Of a DNA stretch of 64,000 nucleotides, positions 8,537 through 17,158 are shown in pieces. Source of the DNA: an uncultured Caldilineaceae bacterium. GTDB taxonomy: Bacteria; Chloroflexota; Anaerolineae; Caldilineales; Caldilineaceae. Below the pieces are notes generated by a model that was given only the letters and a program-made list of their open reading frames with translations, did no database searches and was not told where the DNA came from. Numbering within the stretch: position 1 is the stretch's first letter; each line of letters begins with the position of its first letter. The DNA is taken from NCBI GenBank assembly GCA_951812725.1, contig OX638330.1, forward strand, positions 5,497,405 to 5,561,404, written 5' to 3'. The translations under genes were made by a program, and so were the position numbers.

Positions 8537-9922
8537 CTACAGTCCGGCTTCGCGGACCTCTTCGTCGACTTCGGCGATGATGGCGTCGACTTCGGCAGCC
8601 ACTTCGTCCATGGCTTCCTGCGCCGTGGCATCACCGAGGATGATGCGATCCTTGGCCGCCTGGATCAGGTTGTCCATCTCCTGCTGGCGGGGCAGATGGG
8701 AGAAGGCGCGGATGTTGTTGAAGGAGTCTTCCCACATCTCGGCGGTCTCAAGGTTCGGCTCCAGGCTGCCCAGCCAGGCCTCGCTTTCGGCATGGCGTTT
8801 GACCATCGGCGAAGTCCAGCGCTCGCGTATGATGCGGAACTGGGCTTCATCCGAGATCAGGTACTGGCACATGGCCCACGATTCGTCGACATGGTCGGTC
8901 TGGAGGTAGATGCCATGGGAGTTGGTGGCGTTACGCACTTCGCGGTTGCCGTTCCACAGTGTGTTCAGCGGCACCAGTTGCATCTCCGACATAACGTCTT
9001 CGGGAATGAACTGGGCCTGGCCGCCGAGGACAAACTGCGCGCCCGGCCACTGCATGCACAGACGCCGCTGTCCCATCATTGCTACCCAGCCGCCGGGGAT
9101 GTTGCTCTCGGCGGGGGTGGGCGCCCATCCTCTGGCCACGGCGCCGGTCATGTACTCCCAGGCCTCGAGCGCTTGGGGGCTGTTGAAGGCAGACGCGGTC
9201 TCGTCCGCATTCCAGACCGTGGCGTCGTTGCCCCAGATCCAGACGCACTGCATGCGGATCGTGCCGCCGCCGGGCAGGGCGCAACCGTAAACGCGATCTT
9301 CGCCTTCGCCGCCGCTGACGGCGTCCATCGTATTGTCGAAGGCATCGATGTCCCATTTGCCTTCCGCCCACAGTTCGGCGGGGTCGTCCATGCCGGCCTC
9401 AGCGATCATGCTCCGGTTATAGAGCATGATGGTCGGGTTGTCGGAACGGGGAATGGCCCAGCGCTTTCCGCGCCAGACATTGTAGTCCCAGGCCTTGGTC
9501 ATCTCTTCATCGCTGACGCCCAGGGTGGGCATCAGTTCATCGAGCGGCATCAGCGCGCCGCGTAGGGCCATAGTGGCGTTGTGCATGGGATGGACGTCCA
9601 GCAGGTCGCCGACCGTGCCGCCGGCGAGACCGGTGAGCACCTTGGGTTCGTAGTCACCGTGCGGGATGATCAGCGAGGAGACGGTGACGCCGGGGTTGAG
9701 CTCTTCGTACTCGGCCATCAGCGTATCCCACAGCCCTTCAGAGCGGGCCATCGGCTGGTTCACCCAGAATTCAATGGTGACCTCTTCCATTGCCGCTGAA
9801 CCCCCTCCGTCATCTCCTGCCGACGGTGCGGCAGCAGGCGCGCAGGCGGCGATCAGGGCGCCGACAGAAGTTGCGGTTGCCACGTGCATGAAGTCACGTC
9901 GGCTCATTGCGCGTTTTGTCAT
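8537..9922 (-). CDS. Extracellular solute-binding lipoprotein of ABC importer
   Basis: This 461-residue family 1-type binding protein is the first gene of the second importer. It starts with a twin-arginine leader (SRRDFMHVATATSVGALIAAC) ending in a lipobox-like Cys, then an Ala/Pro/Gly-rich linker. AAAGGAG lies upstream of the ATG. The mature part begins EVTIEFWVNQPMARSEG and carries aromatic-rich segments typical of sugar binders (VWIWGNDATVW, MCMQWPGAQ-like). The C-terminal tail DAIIAEVDEEVREAGL is also usual for the family. The substrate is not predictable. Confidence 0.9.
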   Translation of the reverse strand: MTKRAMSRRDFMHVATATSVGALIAACAPAAAPSAGDDGGGSAAMEEVTIEFWVNQPMARSEGLWDTLMAEYEELNPGVTVSSLIIPHGDYEPKVLTGLAGGTVGDLLDVHPMHNATMALRGALMPLDELMPTLGVSDEEMTKAWDYNVWRGKRWAIPRSDNPTIMLYNRSMIAEAGMDDPAELWAEGKWDIDAFDNTMDAVSGGEGEDRVYGCALPGGGTIRMQCVWIWGNDATVWNADETASAFNSPQALEAWEYMTGAVARGWAPTPAESNIPGGWVAMMGQRRLCMQWPGAQFVLGGQAQFIPEDVMSEMQLVPLNTLWNGNREVRNATNSHGIYLQTDHVDESWAMCQYLISDEAQFRIIRERWTSPMVKRHAESEAWLGSLEPNLETAEMWEDSFNNIRAFSHLPRQQEMDNLIQAAKDRIILGDATAQEAMDEVAAEVDAIIAEVDEEVREAGL

Positions 9923-10461
9923 TTTTCATCGCTCCTTTGGATGGTGATATGGAAACGTAGAATGGATCATCTCTGGCAGACTGTTCGAAGAAATTATGCC
10001 GCGCGACCGAGTGCGGTTGCAGACAGCTATGAGGACCTGCTTGAAAAGAGATGGGGCACTGCGGGTGAAGATAACACGTGTTCAGGATCGTGTCAATCAG
10101 CCTGCAGAGGGGGCTGCCCCGGCTTACCTGAGCATTTGCTGTCTGAACCAGGCCTCTCAGGATTCAAGGACAGACAGAATCTCCTCCGAAGGAACGACTG
10201 CCGGTTCCTGTTTCTCGTTCAGCTGGAAGGGTACAACGCGATGGCCCAAAAACACCATTGCATTCCTGTCATGGCGTATCCAGCAATTTTGGGGCGACGA
10301 TGGCAAGGAATGTTAGGCGGAAACGCCTGTCTCACCGGGGCCCGCCAGACGTCCACAGTTCCAGAAGCGAGGTCCAAAACTCTGGGATTATGATCGCCGG
10401 CGCATCAGTTCACAGGCTGTTCGCTCCACTCGGATCGTCGGGCAGCGGAGTCCTGAGCACC
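9923..10461. other. Intergenic region without a supported gene
   Basis: These 540 bases separate the importer operon from the PstS-like gene. Open frames on the plus strand lack start signals and protein-like composition. It presumably holds the importer promoter (right of 9922 on the minus strand), but no clear -35/-10 pair is visible. It is not one of the repeat elements. Confidence 0.5.
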
Positions 10462-11352
10462 CTATCGGATCGGCACATGATAGCGGGCGACAATTTCCTG
10501 CCCCTCTTCACCGAGCGCAAAGTCGATGACTTTCCGTATGGTCGGATCACCATTTTGATCGATGAGCAGGTACAGGAACCGCGCCAACGGATAGTGGTAA
10601 TCGGCCAGGTCTGCGCCAAATGGCACTCGCCCATCAATCGCGACAGCTCTGACCGTTCGCTCAGTGGGCGCGGAGCGCGGTGTGTTCTCTACATGCTTCG
10701 AAAGATACGCAGACGTGACATAGCCGATGGCGTCGCGGTGGTCGGCCACATACTCCACCACATTGCTGCTGGTCGACATGACGACCGCTGTCAGCGACAC
10801 CTGCTCCTCGTCCATCACGCGTTCTTCGAACAGTTCACGTGTGGCGCTCTCGTCCTCGCGACTCACCAGCTGCACTTCGCGGGCGCCGCCAACCTCCTCC
10901 CAGTTCAACGCGCGGCCTTCGAAGAGTTCCCGAATCTGCACCAGTGTCAGGGCCTCCACCGGATTCTCGCTGTTAACGACCAGCGCGATTCCATCCAGCC
11001 CAATCGGTATGCGGACAAGACCTCCCGGTATTTCCGTGTCCGGGTAGGCCGCGGTGCTGGCAGCAATGTCAGCTTGCCCAGTGGCCAGCCACTGTTCTCC
11101 CATTTGGCTGCCGCCGCCGTGCAATCTGAACTGCACATGTGGATTGCGTGCGCTGTAAGCGGTGGTCAATTCGAGCAGCAGGGGCCGCATCTCTGTTGAA
11201 CCGGCGATAGTCAAGGTGACCTGTTCGGGCGTGGGAATCGCCCCGGACCCGCTTGGCAGCGCGCAACCGGAAAGCAGGCAGCCCGCCAGAACCAACCGCA
11301 TGAGCAGCGTCGAAAGAAAGCCGAGATGGAGGTCCCGCAGGTAAGAGTTCAT
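10462..11352 (-). CDS. PstS-like phosphate-type substrate-binding lipoprotein
   Basis: This is a 296-residue secreted protein of the PBP-like phosphate-binding group. A signal peptide ends in the lipobox LLSGC near residue 30. The fold signature follows: TLTIAGSTEMRPLL (PstS loop), LHGGGSQMGEQWLATGQADIAAST, and LVRIPIGLDGIALVVNSENPV followed by LTLVQIRELFEGRALNW. No pstCAB genes are adjacent. Its start overlaps the uppP stop (ATGA, 11349-11352), so the two are translationally coupled. It could sense or bind phosphate or a related oxyanion. A role as a stand-alone scavenger is inference. Confidence 0.85.
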   Translation of the reverse strand: MNSYLRDLHLGFLSTLLMRLVLAGCLLSGCALPSGSGAIPTPEQVTLTIAGSTEMRPLLLELTTAYSARNPHVQFRLHGGGSQMGEQWLATGQADIAASTAAYPDTEIPGGLVRIPIGLDGIALVVNSENPVEALTLVQIRELFEGRALNWEEVGGAREVQLVSREDESATRELFEERVMDEEQVSLTAVVMSTSSNVVEYVADHRDAIGYVTSAYLSKHVENTPRSAPTERTVRAVAIDGRVPFGADLADYHYPLARFLYLLIDQNGDPTIRKVIDFALGEEGQEIVARYHVPIR

Positions 11353-12206
11353 CGGAGACGCAGTGTGAAAAGTGTCAGAACCGCAATGCTGACGAGCAGA
11401 CAGTACACGGAAAACGGATAGAGGCTGTTGCGGCGCACATACGCCAGTAGAAACCGGATCGCGGCATACCCGCAGACCGCGCTGGTGATGAATCCGACCA
11501 GCAAAGCCGGCAGTTCGGCCACCACAGCCGCCGGCTCCGTAGCAAGCATGTCACCGACCTGCAACAGGCCGGCGCCCAGGAAGGCGGGCGCCCCCAACAG
11601 AAAGCTGTAACGGGCCGCTGCCTCGCGGCGCAGCCCCTGGGCCAGGGCCGCGGCAATCGTCGTGCCGCTGCGGCTGATGCCAGGCGCCAGCGCCGCGGCC
11701 TGGGCCAGACCGATCAGGAAGGACTGCCGCAACGACATTTCCGCCAGCGGCGCGCGCGCCCCGATATTGCGGCTCATCCATTCGCTGCCAGCCAGCAGCA
11801 CAGCCGTGACCGCCAGAAAGAAGGCGGCCGCCTGCGGTGTGTGATAGAGCCGTTCCAGCGGATCTTTCAACAGCAGGCCGGTGATCGCGGCCGGAACCGA
11901 TCCCAATACGATAAACCAACCCAGCCTAGCGTTCATATCCTTCAGCAAGAGCGGCAGCCAGCCCGTCTTGCCAATAACTCGGAGGCTGCGCAGCGTAGCC
12001 AGGATAATGTTGGCAAAATCCCGCCCAAAGACCGCCAGAATCGACAGCAGCGTCCCCAGATGCACGACTGTATCAAAGAGAAGCGATGAGGAGCTCCAGC
12101 CGAACAACCAGGGGACGATTACCAGATGGCCGCTGCTGCTGACTGGCAGAAATTCGCTGGCGCCCTGCACCAGGCCCAGAACAAATGCCTTGAAAAGCTC
12201 AAACAT
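11349..12206 (-). CDS. uppP: Undecaprenyl-diphosphate phosphatase
   Basis: This 285-residue polytopic membrane enzyme removes a phosphate from undecaprenyl diphosphate so that the lipid carrier of cell-wall synthesis can be reused. The first family motif is at the N-terminus (GLVQGASEFLPVSSSGHLVIVP), with the catalytic Glu and the SSSGH element. The second is ALAPGISRSGTTIAAAL in the middle. The length matches the BacA/UppP family. It overlaps the PstS-like gene by four bases; the phosphate released and the phosphate-type binding protein make a plausible but unproven link. Confidence 0.95.
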   Translation of the reverse strand: MFELFKAFVLGLVQGASEFLPVSSSGHLVIVPWLFGWSSSSLLFDTVVHLGTLLSILAVFGRDFANIILATLRSLRVIGKTGWLPLLLKDMNARLGWFIVLGSVPAAITGLLLKDPLERLYHTPQAAAFFLAVTAVLLAGSEWMSRNIGARAPLAEMSLRQSFLIGLAQAAALAPGISRSGTTIAAALAQGLRREAAARYSFLLGAPAFLGAGLLQVGDMLATEPAAVVAELPALLVGFITSAVCGYAAIRFLLAYVRRNSLYPFSVYCLLVSIAVLTLFTLRLR

Positions 12207-12302
12207 GAAATCGCGACTTATTCCTGTACGCGTTGACGCCGGAGAGGATGGGTGAGGGGGTTTTTCTTCTCTTCGCTTTCTGCCTGCGTGAAGGCTGGCC
12301 TG

Positions 12303-13472
12303 CTATGAAGCGGCCGGCAGCGCCTCTACTCTCCGCTGGCGCTGTTCATGCCGAACCCGTTGGTCGGTAATCTGATAGGCTTGCAGAAACCGGGCCCGGA
12401 AGGATGCGAATGTACCTTGCGCAATCGCCGCCCGAATCTGCTCCATTAACTGTTGCATAAAATGCAGGTTATGTATAGTCGCCAGGCGCAGCCCGCTGAT
12501 TTCACGGCTGATGATGAGATGCCGCAGGTAGGCGCGGCTGAATGTACGGCATGTATAGCAGGCGCACGCCTCCTGGATGGGGCGGCTGTCCTCAGCGAAA
12601 CGGGCATTGCGGATGTTGAACCGGCCGTCTGGTGTCAGCAGTGCGCCGTTGCGGGCGATGCGGGTGGGCAACACGCAGTCGAACAGATCGACGCCGCGCC
12701 AGACCGACTCGACAATGTCTTCCGGCGCGCCGACGCCCATCAGATAGCGCGGTTTGTCAGCAGGCAGGTGCGGACAGGTCGCGTCGAGCGTGGCATACAT
12801 CTGCTCTTTCGTCTCGCCCACGGCCAGCCCGCCGATGGCGTAACCGGGAAAGTCCAGCCCGGTCAGAATTTGGGCGCTCTCCGCCCGCAGTTCCGGATAG
12901 ATGCCGCCCTGCACAATACCGAAAAGCGCCTGATCCGGGCGCGTGTGGGCGGCTCTGCAGCGCTCGGCCCAGGCGTGCGTACGGGACAGCGCCTGCGCCA
13001 GATAGTCGGGATCATGCGGATCGGCGCACTCGTCCAGCACCATTATGATGTCCGCGCCCAGCCGCTCTTCGATCTCGATCACCCGCTCCGGTGTAAAGCG
13101 GTGGGCGGAGCCATCGATATGGCTGCGAAAGGTAACACCGTCCGCGTCCAACTGACGACGATGGGCCAGACTGAACACCTGGTAGCCGCCGGAGTCGGTC
13201 AGGATCGGGCCGTCCCAGCCCATGAAGCGATGCAATCCCCCCAGCCGCTCGATCCGATCGTGGCCGGGCCGCAGATAGAGGTGGTACGTATTGGCCAGCA
13301 GGATCGAGGTGCCCAGCTCCGTCAGGTCGCGCGGCTCCAACGTCTTGACGTTGGCCGCGGTGCCCACCGGGGCAAAGGCCGGCATCTCCACGGGGCCGTG
13401 GGGCGTATGAAAAGTGGAGCGGCGCGCGCCGCCGTCTGTCCTCTGAATCTGGAACGTGAACTGCCCGGTCAC
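12303..13472 (-). CDS. tgt: tRNA-guanine(34) transglycosylase
   Basis: This 389-residue enzyme exchanges G34 for the queuosine precursor in tRNAs with GUN anticodons. The substrate loop ILTDSGGYQVFSL holds the general-acid Asp. The nucleophile Asp is in DLFDCVLPTRIARNGALLT. The zinc site near the C-terminus is CACYTCRTFSRAYLRHL (C-x-C-x2-C with a following His). VQGGIYPELR and GGLAVGETKEQM are further family signatures. The start matches the usual FTFQIQRTDGGARRS opening. No other queuosine genes are nearby. Confidence 0.96.
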   Translation of the reverse strand: MTGQFTFQIQRTDGGARRSTFHTPHGPVEMPAFAPVGTAANVKTLEPRDLTELGTSILLANTYHLYLRPGHDRIERLGGLHRFMGWDGPILTDSGGYQVFSLAHRRQLDADGVTFRSHIDGSAHRFTPERVIEIEERLGADIIMVLDECADPHDPDYLAQALSRTHAWAERCRAAHTRPDQALFGIVQGGIYPELRAESAQILTGLDFPGYAIGGLAVGETKEQMYATLDATCPHLPADKPRYLMGVGAPEDIVESVWRGVDLFDCVLPTRIARNGALLTPDGRFNIRNARFAEDSRPIQEACACYTCRTFSRAYLRHLIISREISGLRLATIHNLHFMQQLMEQIRAAIAQGTFASFRARFLQAYQITDQRVRHEQRQRRVEALPAAS

Positions 13473-13541
13473 ATCAGCCTCGAATTAAATTGGAAACAAA
13501 AAGCAGAAAAAACGCTATCGCATTCCTTCTGCTTTGTCAAA

Positions 13542-13559
13542 GCACCCGCCTTCGGGTGC
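13542..13559 (-). terminator. Hairpin, possible terminator after the Uma2 gene
   Basis: A perfect 7-bp stem (GCACCCG / CGGGTGC) with a 4-base loop lies between the Uma2 stop and the tgt start. On the minus strand it is followed by TTTGAC, a short T-rich tail, so it may be only a partial terminator. Confidence 0.45.
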
Positions 13560-13660
13560 GTTTCCCTACTTATGCAATCTTACGAGTGGTCCTGGCGTCG
13601 TCGGGTGGGCTGCGCTTTCATTGCGAAGAGCCTGGGGCCCACGACGGGCGGAACCCGCAC

Positions 13661-14704
13661 TCAGGAGCGTCGCTGGCGCAGGCGGGCCACTTCGGCTTTC
13701 AGTGCTTGCAACTCTTCTTCTGCTGCGCGTCGTGCGGCCGCTTCGGCGTTGGCGCGTTGTGTTTCGGAGTCAGCGCGTTGTGTTTCAGTGTCGGCGCGTT
13801 GCGTTTGGGCGTCGGCACGCTGTGTTTCGGCGTTGGCACGCTGTGTTTGGGCGTCGGCGCGTTCAGTCGCCTCTTCAGCCTTAGTCTCAGCGACCAGCAA
13901 ATCGGGCATGACATAGTCCGCATACACTTCGTCCCGAGCCAATTCCGCCGGTATAGGCTCCCGCAACAGATCCGCGCGGCGGAACTGGAAGCCGGGCAAC
14001 ACCTGCGAACGAATCACGCCTTCCCCGTCCGGCTCGATCTCTTCATAGCTCCCCCCGGCGTCAAGCCGGTAGAAGTGCATGTGCCGGTCGTTTGGGTCGA
14101 GAATGAAGTATTCCTTCACTCCGGCGCGGGCATACCCTTCCTTTTTTTCTACGGTATCCCGTCGCACCTCTGCCGTTGTCGAATCGGACAGCTCCTCCAC
14201 GATCATGTCGCAGACTCCGTTGTAGGAGCGCTGCTCTATTGCTCCCCAAGGCGACGGATTGTCGTCCAGGATGATGCCGATGTCCGGCTTGAATACCACT
14301 TCCCATTTCCCCGACGGCAGACTTTCATCCCGGACCGACATGTAGGTGCCGGTTTCCAAGAATAGTATTTTTGCGATCGGATGCACGTCAACATAGCAAC
14401 TCAAGAGGCCAAAAAACCAGCGGTACTGTTCGGTCTGGGGATAGTTTGGCAAAGGTTTGGCCTCCAGAATGCCGTTGTTCCATTCGTAGCTGACGTCGAT
14501 ATGCGGGTGAGGCCGTTCATACCACTTTTCCCAGTACTCTTCCAGAGTGACGCGAAGACCGTCAGCGGGCGCCCGGTTTTCGACGCGCTCCATTTGAGAA
14601 GGGGCGCCGCTTTCTGCCGGTCCGTCGGACAGCGGCGCACCGTTCGTTTGGGCAGTCTCTACCTGTTTCTGACGCATCTTTTGCGCGATCTCTTTGCGGG
14701 CCAT
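13661..14704 (-). CDS. Uma2-family (PD-(D/E)XK-like) protein with heptad-repeat coiled-coil tail
   Basis: This is a 347-residue protein. Residues ~50-250 match the Uma2 fold: TLEEYWEKWYER, VFKPDIGIILDD (metal Asp), DMIVEELSDSTT and DTVEKKEGYARAGVKEYFILDP (the E-x-K-like core). The last ~70 residues are charged seven-residue units of the type QRADAQT / QRANAET, at least six times, ending in a leucine-containing helix (LQALKAEVARLRQ). At DNA level these are 21-bp tandem repeats at about 13745-13870. Uma2 proteins are common in multiple copies in Chloroflexota and Cyanobacteria, and their role is not established. The N-terminal ~45 residues are low-complexity linker. Confidence 0.85.
   Translation of the reverse strand: MARKEIAQKMRQKQVETAQTNGAPLSDGPAESGAPSQMERVENRAPADGLRVTLEEYWEKWYERPHPHIDVSYEWNNGILEAKPLPNYPQTEQYRWFFGLLSCYVDVHPIAKILFLETGTYMSVRDESLPSGKWEVVFKPDIGIILDDNPSPWGAIEQRSYNGVCDMIVEELSDSTTAEVRRDTVEKKEGYARAGVKEYFILDPNDRHMHFYRLDAGGSYEEIEPDGEGVIRSQVLPGFQFRRADLLREPIPAELARDEVYADYVMPDLLVAETKAEEATERADAQTQRANAETQRADAQTQRADTETQRADSETQRANAEAAARRAAEEELQALKAEVARLRQRRS
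13745..13870. repeat. 21-bp tandem repeats encoding heptads of the Uma2 tail
   Basis: Degenerate 21-bp units such as GCGTTGTGTTTCGGAGTCA repeat about six times in frame. They encode a continuous charged coiled coil and could expand or contract by slippage without breaking the frame. Confidence 0.8.
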
Positions 14705-14861
14705 GCTCCCTCCTCTTCGTCCGCTCAGGCTTCAGCGGGCGGTGCAGCTATCTGCGCAGAGTTTACCACCTGCCGCTGTGCTGGTGCAACGGCGCCGGCC
14801 TCTTCCCACATCTCATTTCTGGAATGTGTACCTTTCCGGACATCCTCCGGTTCCTAATAAG

Positions 14862-15962
14862 TTAGGCCGCCGCCAAGAGCCTTTTCTGTGTCTTCTTCCC
14901 ACCGTCGCCGTTCTGCACGGCTGTATCCACGTCCTCTTCCTGCGGCGCATGACTGCTGGGCAACCCGGTCTGCTCCCGAATCTTGCCGTCGATCTGCGCG
15001 GCAAGATCCGCTCTGTCGTTGAGAAAAGCCTTAGCGTTTTCTCTGCCCTGGCCCAGGCGGAGATCTCCATAGCGATAGAATGCGCCCCGTTTTTCGACGA
15101 TGTCGAACTCGACGCCCAGGTCCAACAGGTCTCCCTGCGTGCTGACGCCCTCATTGTACATGATGTCGAATTCCGCCACCTTGAACGGCGCAGCCACCTT
15201 GTTTTTGCGTACCGTCACCCGCGTGCGGTTGCCGATCACGTCACTCCCCTGTTTGATCGCCTGTATCCGCCGTATATCCATCCGCACACTGGCATAGAAC
15301 TTCAGCGCCATACCGCCCGACGTCGTCTCCGGATTGCCAAACATCACGCCGATCTTCTGCCGCAACTGGTTGGTGAAGACCAGGCTTGTGTCGGTCGTCT
15401 TCACCGCACCCACCAGCTTGCGCAACGCCTGGCTCATCAGCCGCGCCTGCAAGCCCATGTGACTGTCGCCCATCTCCCCTTCGATCTCCGCACGCGGCAC
15501 CAGCGCAGCCACACTGTCCACCACCACGACATCCATCGCCCCCGAACGCACCAGCGCTTCCGCTATCTCCAGCGCCTGTTCGCCCGTATCCGGCTGCGAT
15601 ATATACAGATTCTCCACATCCACCCCGATCTTGCGCGCATAGCTCGGGTCCAGCGCATGCTCCACATCCACAAAGCCGCACACGCCCCCCTGCCGCTGCG
15701 ATTCCGCAATCGCATGCAGACACAGCGTCGTCTTACCCGAGCTCTCCGGCCCATACACTTCGATGATGCGTCCGCGCGGGATGCCTCCCACGCCCAGCGC
15801 TATGTCCAGGCTCAGACTGCCCGTCGGTATCGCTGCCACGTCCAGCCGGGTCGCTTCCCCCAGCTTCATGATGATACCATCGCCATAGCGGCGATTGAGA
15901 TTGGCAATTGTCACTTCCAGCGCTTTGGCCGGTCCATCATCCGCTGATCGCTCTGTCATCAT
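14862..15962 (-). CDS. recA: Recombinase RecA
   Basis: This 366-residue strand-exchange protein drives homologous recombination and activates LexA self-cleavage. The Walker A motif GPESSGKTT is at residues 71-79 and VVVDSVAALVPRAEIEGEMGD gives Walker B and loop L1. TNQLRQKIGVMFGNPETTSGGMALKFYASVRMD is the L2/core signature. The C-terminus is charged and slightly extended (HAPQEEDVDTAVQ...). A -10 box and a LexA-type box sit about 105-120 bp upstream. Confidence 0.98.
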   Translation of the reverse strand: MMTERSADDGPAKALEVTIANLNRRYGDGIIMKLGEATRLDVAAIPTGSLSLDIALGVGGIPRGRIIEVYGPESSGKTTLCLHAIAESQRQGGVCGFVDVEHALDPSYARKIGVDVENLYISQPDTGEQALEIAEALVRSGAMDVVVVDSVAALVPRAEIEGEMGDSHMGLQARLMSQALRKLVGAVKTTDTSLVFTNQLRQKIGVMFGNPETTSGGMALKFYASVRMDIRRIQAIKQGSDVIGNRTRVTVRKNKVAAPFKVAEFDIMYNEGVSTQGDLLDLGVEFDIVEKRGAFYRYGDLRLGQGRENAKAFLNDRADLAAQIDGKIREQTGLPSSHAPQEEDVDTAVQNGDGGKKTQKRLLAAA

Positions 15963-16064
15963 TTTTCTCCCTTTTCGGTCTGTTTTCCGTAAGTTATGAC
16001 CTGTTCGACGCGCACCTGCTCAGATGAGGCGCCAAGGAAATCCCAGAGAGGACTGATTCATTTC

Positions 16065-16082
16065 ATTATAGAACACATGTTC
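16065..16082 (-). promoter_or_regulatory. LexA-type SOS box with adjacent -10 upstream of recA
   Basis: GAACACATGTTC (16071-16082) fits the Gram-positive-type LexA operator GAAC-RNRY-GTTC exactly. Directly beside it on the minus strand is TATAAT (16065-16070), a perfect -10 hexamer, so bound repressor would cover the -35/-10 spacer. A box of the same form lies upstream of uvrA. Confidence 0.8.
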
Positions 16083-16497
16083 AATTTCGGCCAAACCGCC
16101 TTCGGCCCGGATCTGTCTCAAGACTGCCCCGTGTTTCTGATAAATTTCTGCTCGGCTACAGCGGAACCGGCAGCTCTGGATATCCGGCTCGTCGTTTCTT
16201 ATCCAGCGATACTGGTTCAGACGATATGCTTCTCCGAACGTGGACGACAGTGGTTACCGGACGCCCTTGGCAGCGCATAACGGACCGGAAACAGGCAACG
16301 CGCCTCCAATTCCGTTTTTTTCACTATCCAATTCTTGTCTTTTGGCGGCATCACCGACTATAATCCTTGCGCGGTTCAGAACCCCTCATTCGGACTACAG
16401 ATTTCAACTACTTCGGACGTGCACAGAGAAACCTCCATCCCACTTCGGATCTGACGCCACAATTGCGCCCAACGGTGGCGCGCCAATTGGACCTGGC
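16083..16497. other. Intergenic region upstream of recA
   Basis: About 415 bases between the recA control region and the next small gene. No convincing gene or RNA is visible. The open frame running from 16240 lacks a ribosome site and looks like an upstream extension of the following small ORF. Confidence 0.45.
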
Positions 16498-16836
16498 ATG
16501 AGTGTAAATCGTCGCAAACTGAACAGAGCTTGGGAAACGCTACGGTCGTTGCCGATTCCTGCCATCGGTTCTGACCGCCTGGTCGATCTGCACGATGACC
16601 TTCTATATTACGATACGGTTATCGCGCAGGAGATGCGGGAGTATCTGCGGGGGCGTGTCATCAATCGGATCCGCGTGCAGATCGATTGGGAGTTGGAGGA
16701 CACCCTGAGGTCATTCAAGCCGCAATCCTCAGCGGAGATGGAGTGCCGGCGCGAGTTGCTGCGCTACAAACGGCGCATCGATGACGTAGTGCGCCAACTG
16801 CTCCATGGCCAGCCGGACGACCCTCCTCTCGAATAG
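16498..16836 (+). CDS. Small hypothetical protein
   Basis: This is a 112-residue protein if started at the ATG beginning MSVNRRKLNRAWETL. It is rich in Arg, Asp and Glu and predicted mostly helical (EMREYLRGRVINRIRVQIDWELEDTLRSF...). It has no signal peptide and no membrane segment, and I do not recognise the family. A longer in-frame reading from 16240 adds residues of non-protein-like composition. The 3' end lies 27 bp before MITE copy B. The balanced amino-acid composition supports it being real, at moderate confidence. Confidence 0.5.
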   Translation: MSVNRRKLNRAWETLRSLPIPAIGSDRLVDLHDDLLYYDTVIAQEMREYLRGRVINRIRVQIDWELEDTLRSFKPQSSAEMECRRELLRYKRRIDDVVRQLLHGQPDDPPLE

Positions 16837-16863
16837 AAGACCGGCAGCGTTTTTTCTTCACCC

Positions 16864-17149
16864 GTAACTACTAAGCCACAGCAGTTGACCAGCCAGTCAT
16901 CCTTGGAAGGATTCGGGCTCTTGGTGACGCAACTGGTGTACAGCCGCGGCCATGCTCGCCAGCCGACAGGTTGCGAAGAATGCACACGGTCGGTGAGGGA
17001 TGGTTTTGTAGGGGGGCGTTGCGGGGGCGCAGCCCCTGCACAAGGGAGGCCGCTTGCGGCCGACCGCCCAAAATACAATAGTGAGGGGAGAAAGGACACC
17101 TTTGCTCGCCTCGTACAGGGTTGCGAATCAGTTGCGGCTGAGTAGTTAC
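16864..17149 (+). mobile_element. MITE-like element, copy B (perfect target duplication)
   Basis: This 286-bp element starts GTAACTACTAAGCCA and ends CGGCTGAGTAGTTAC, whose reverse complement matches the start at 13 of 15 positions. It is flanked by a perfect 8-bp direct repeat, CTTCACCC, at 16856-16863 and 17150-17157. The right duplication ends two bases before the lysA stop codon, so insertion only just spared that gene. No transposase is inside. Confidence 0.9.
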
Positions 17150-17158
17150 CTTCACCCT

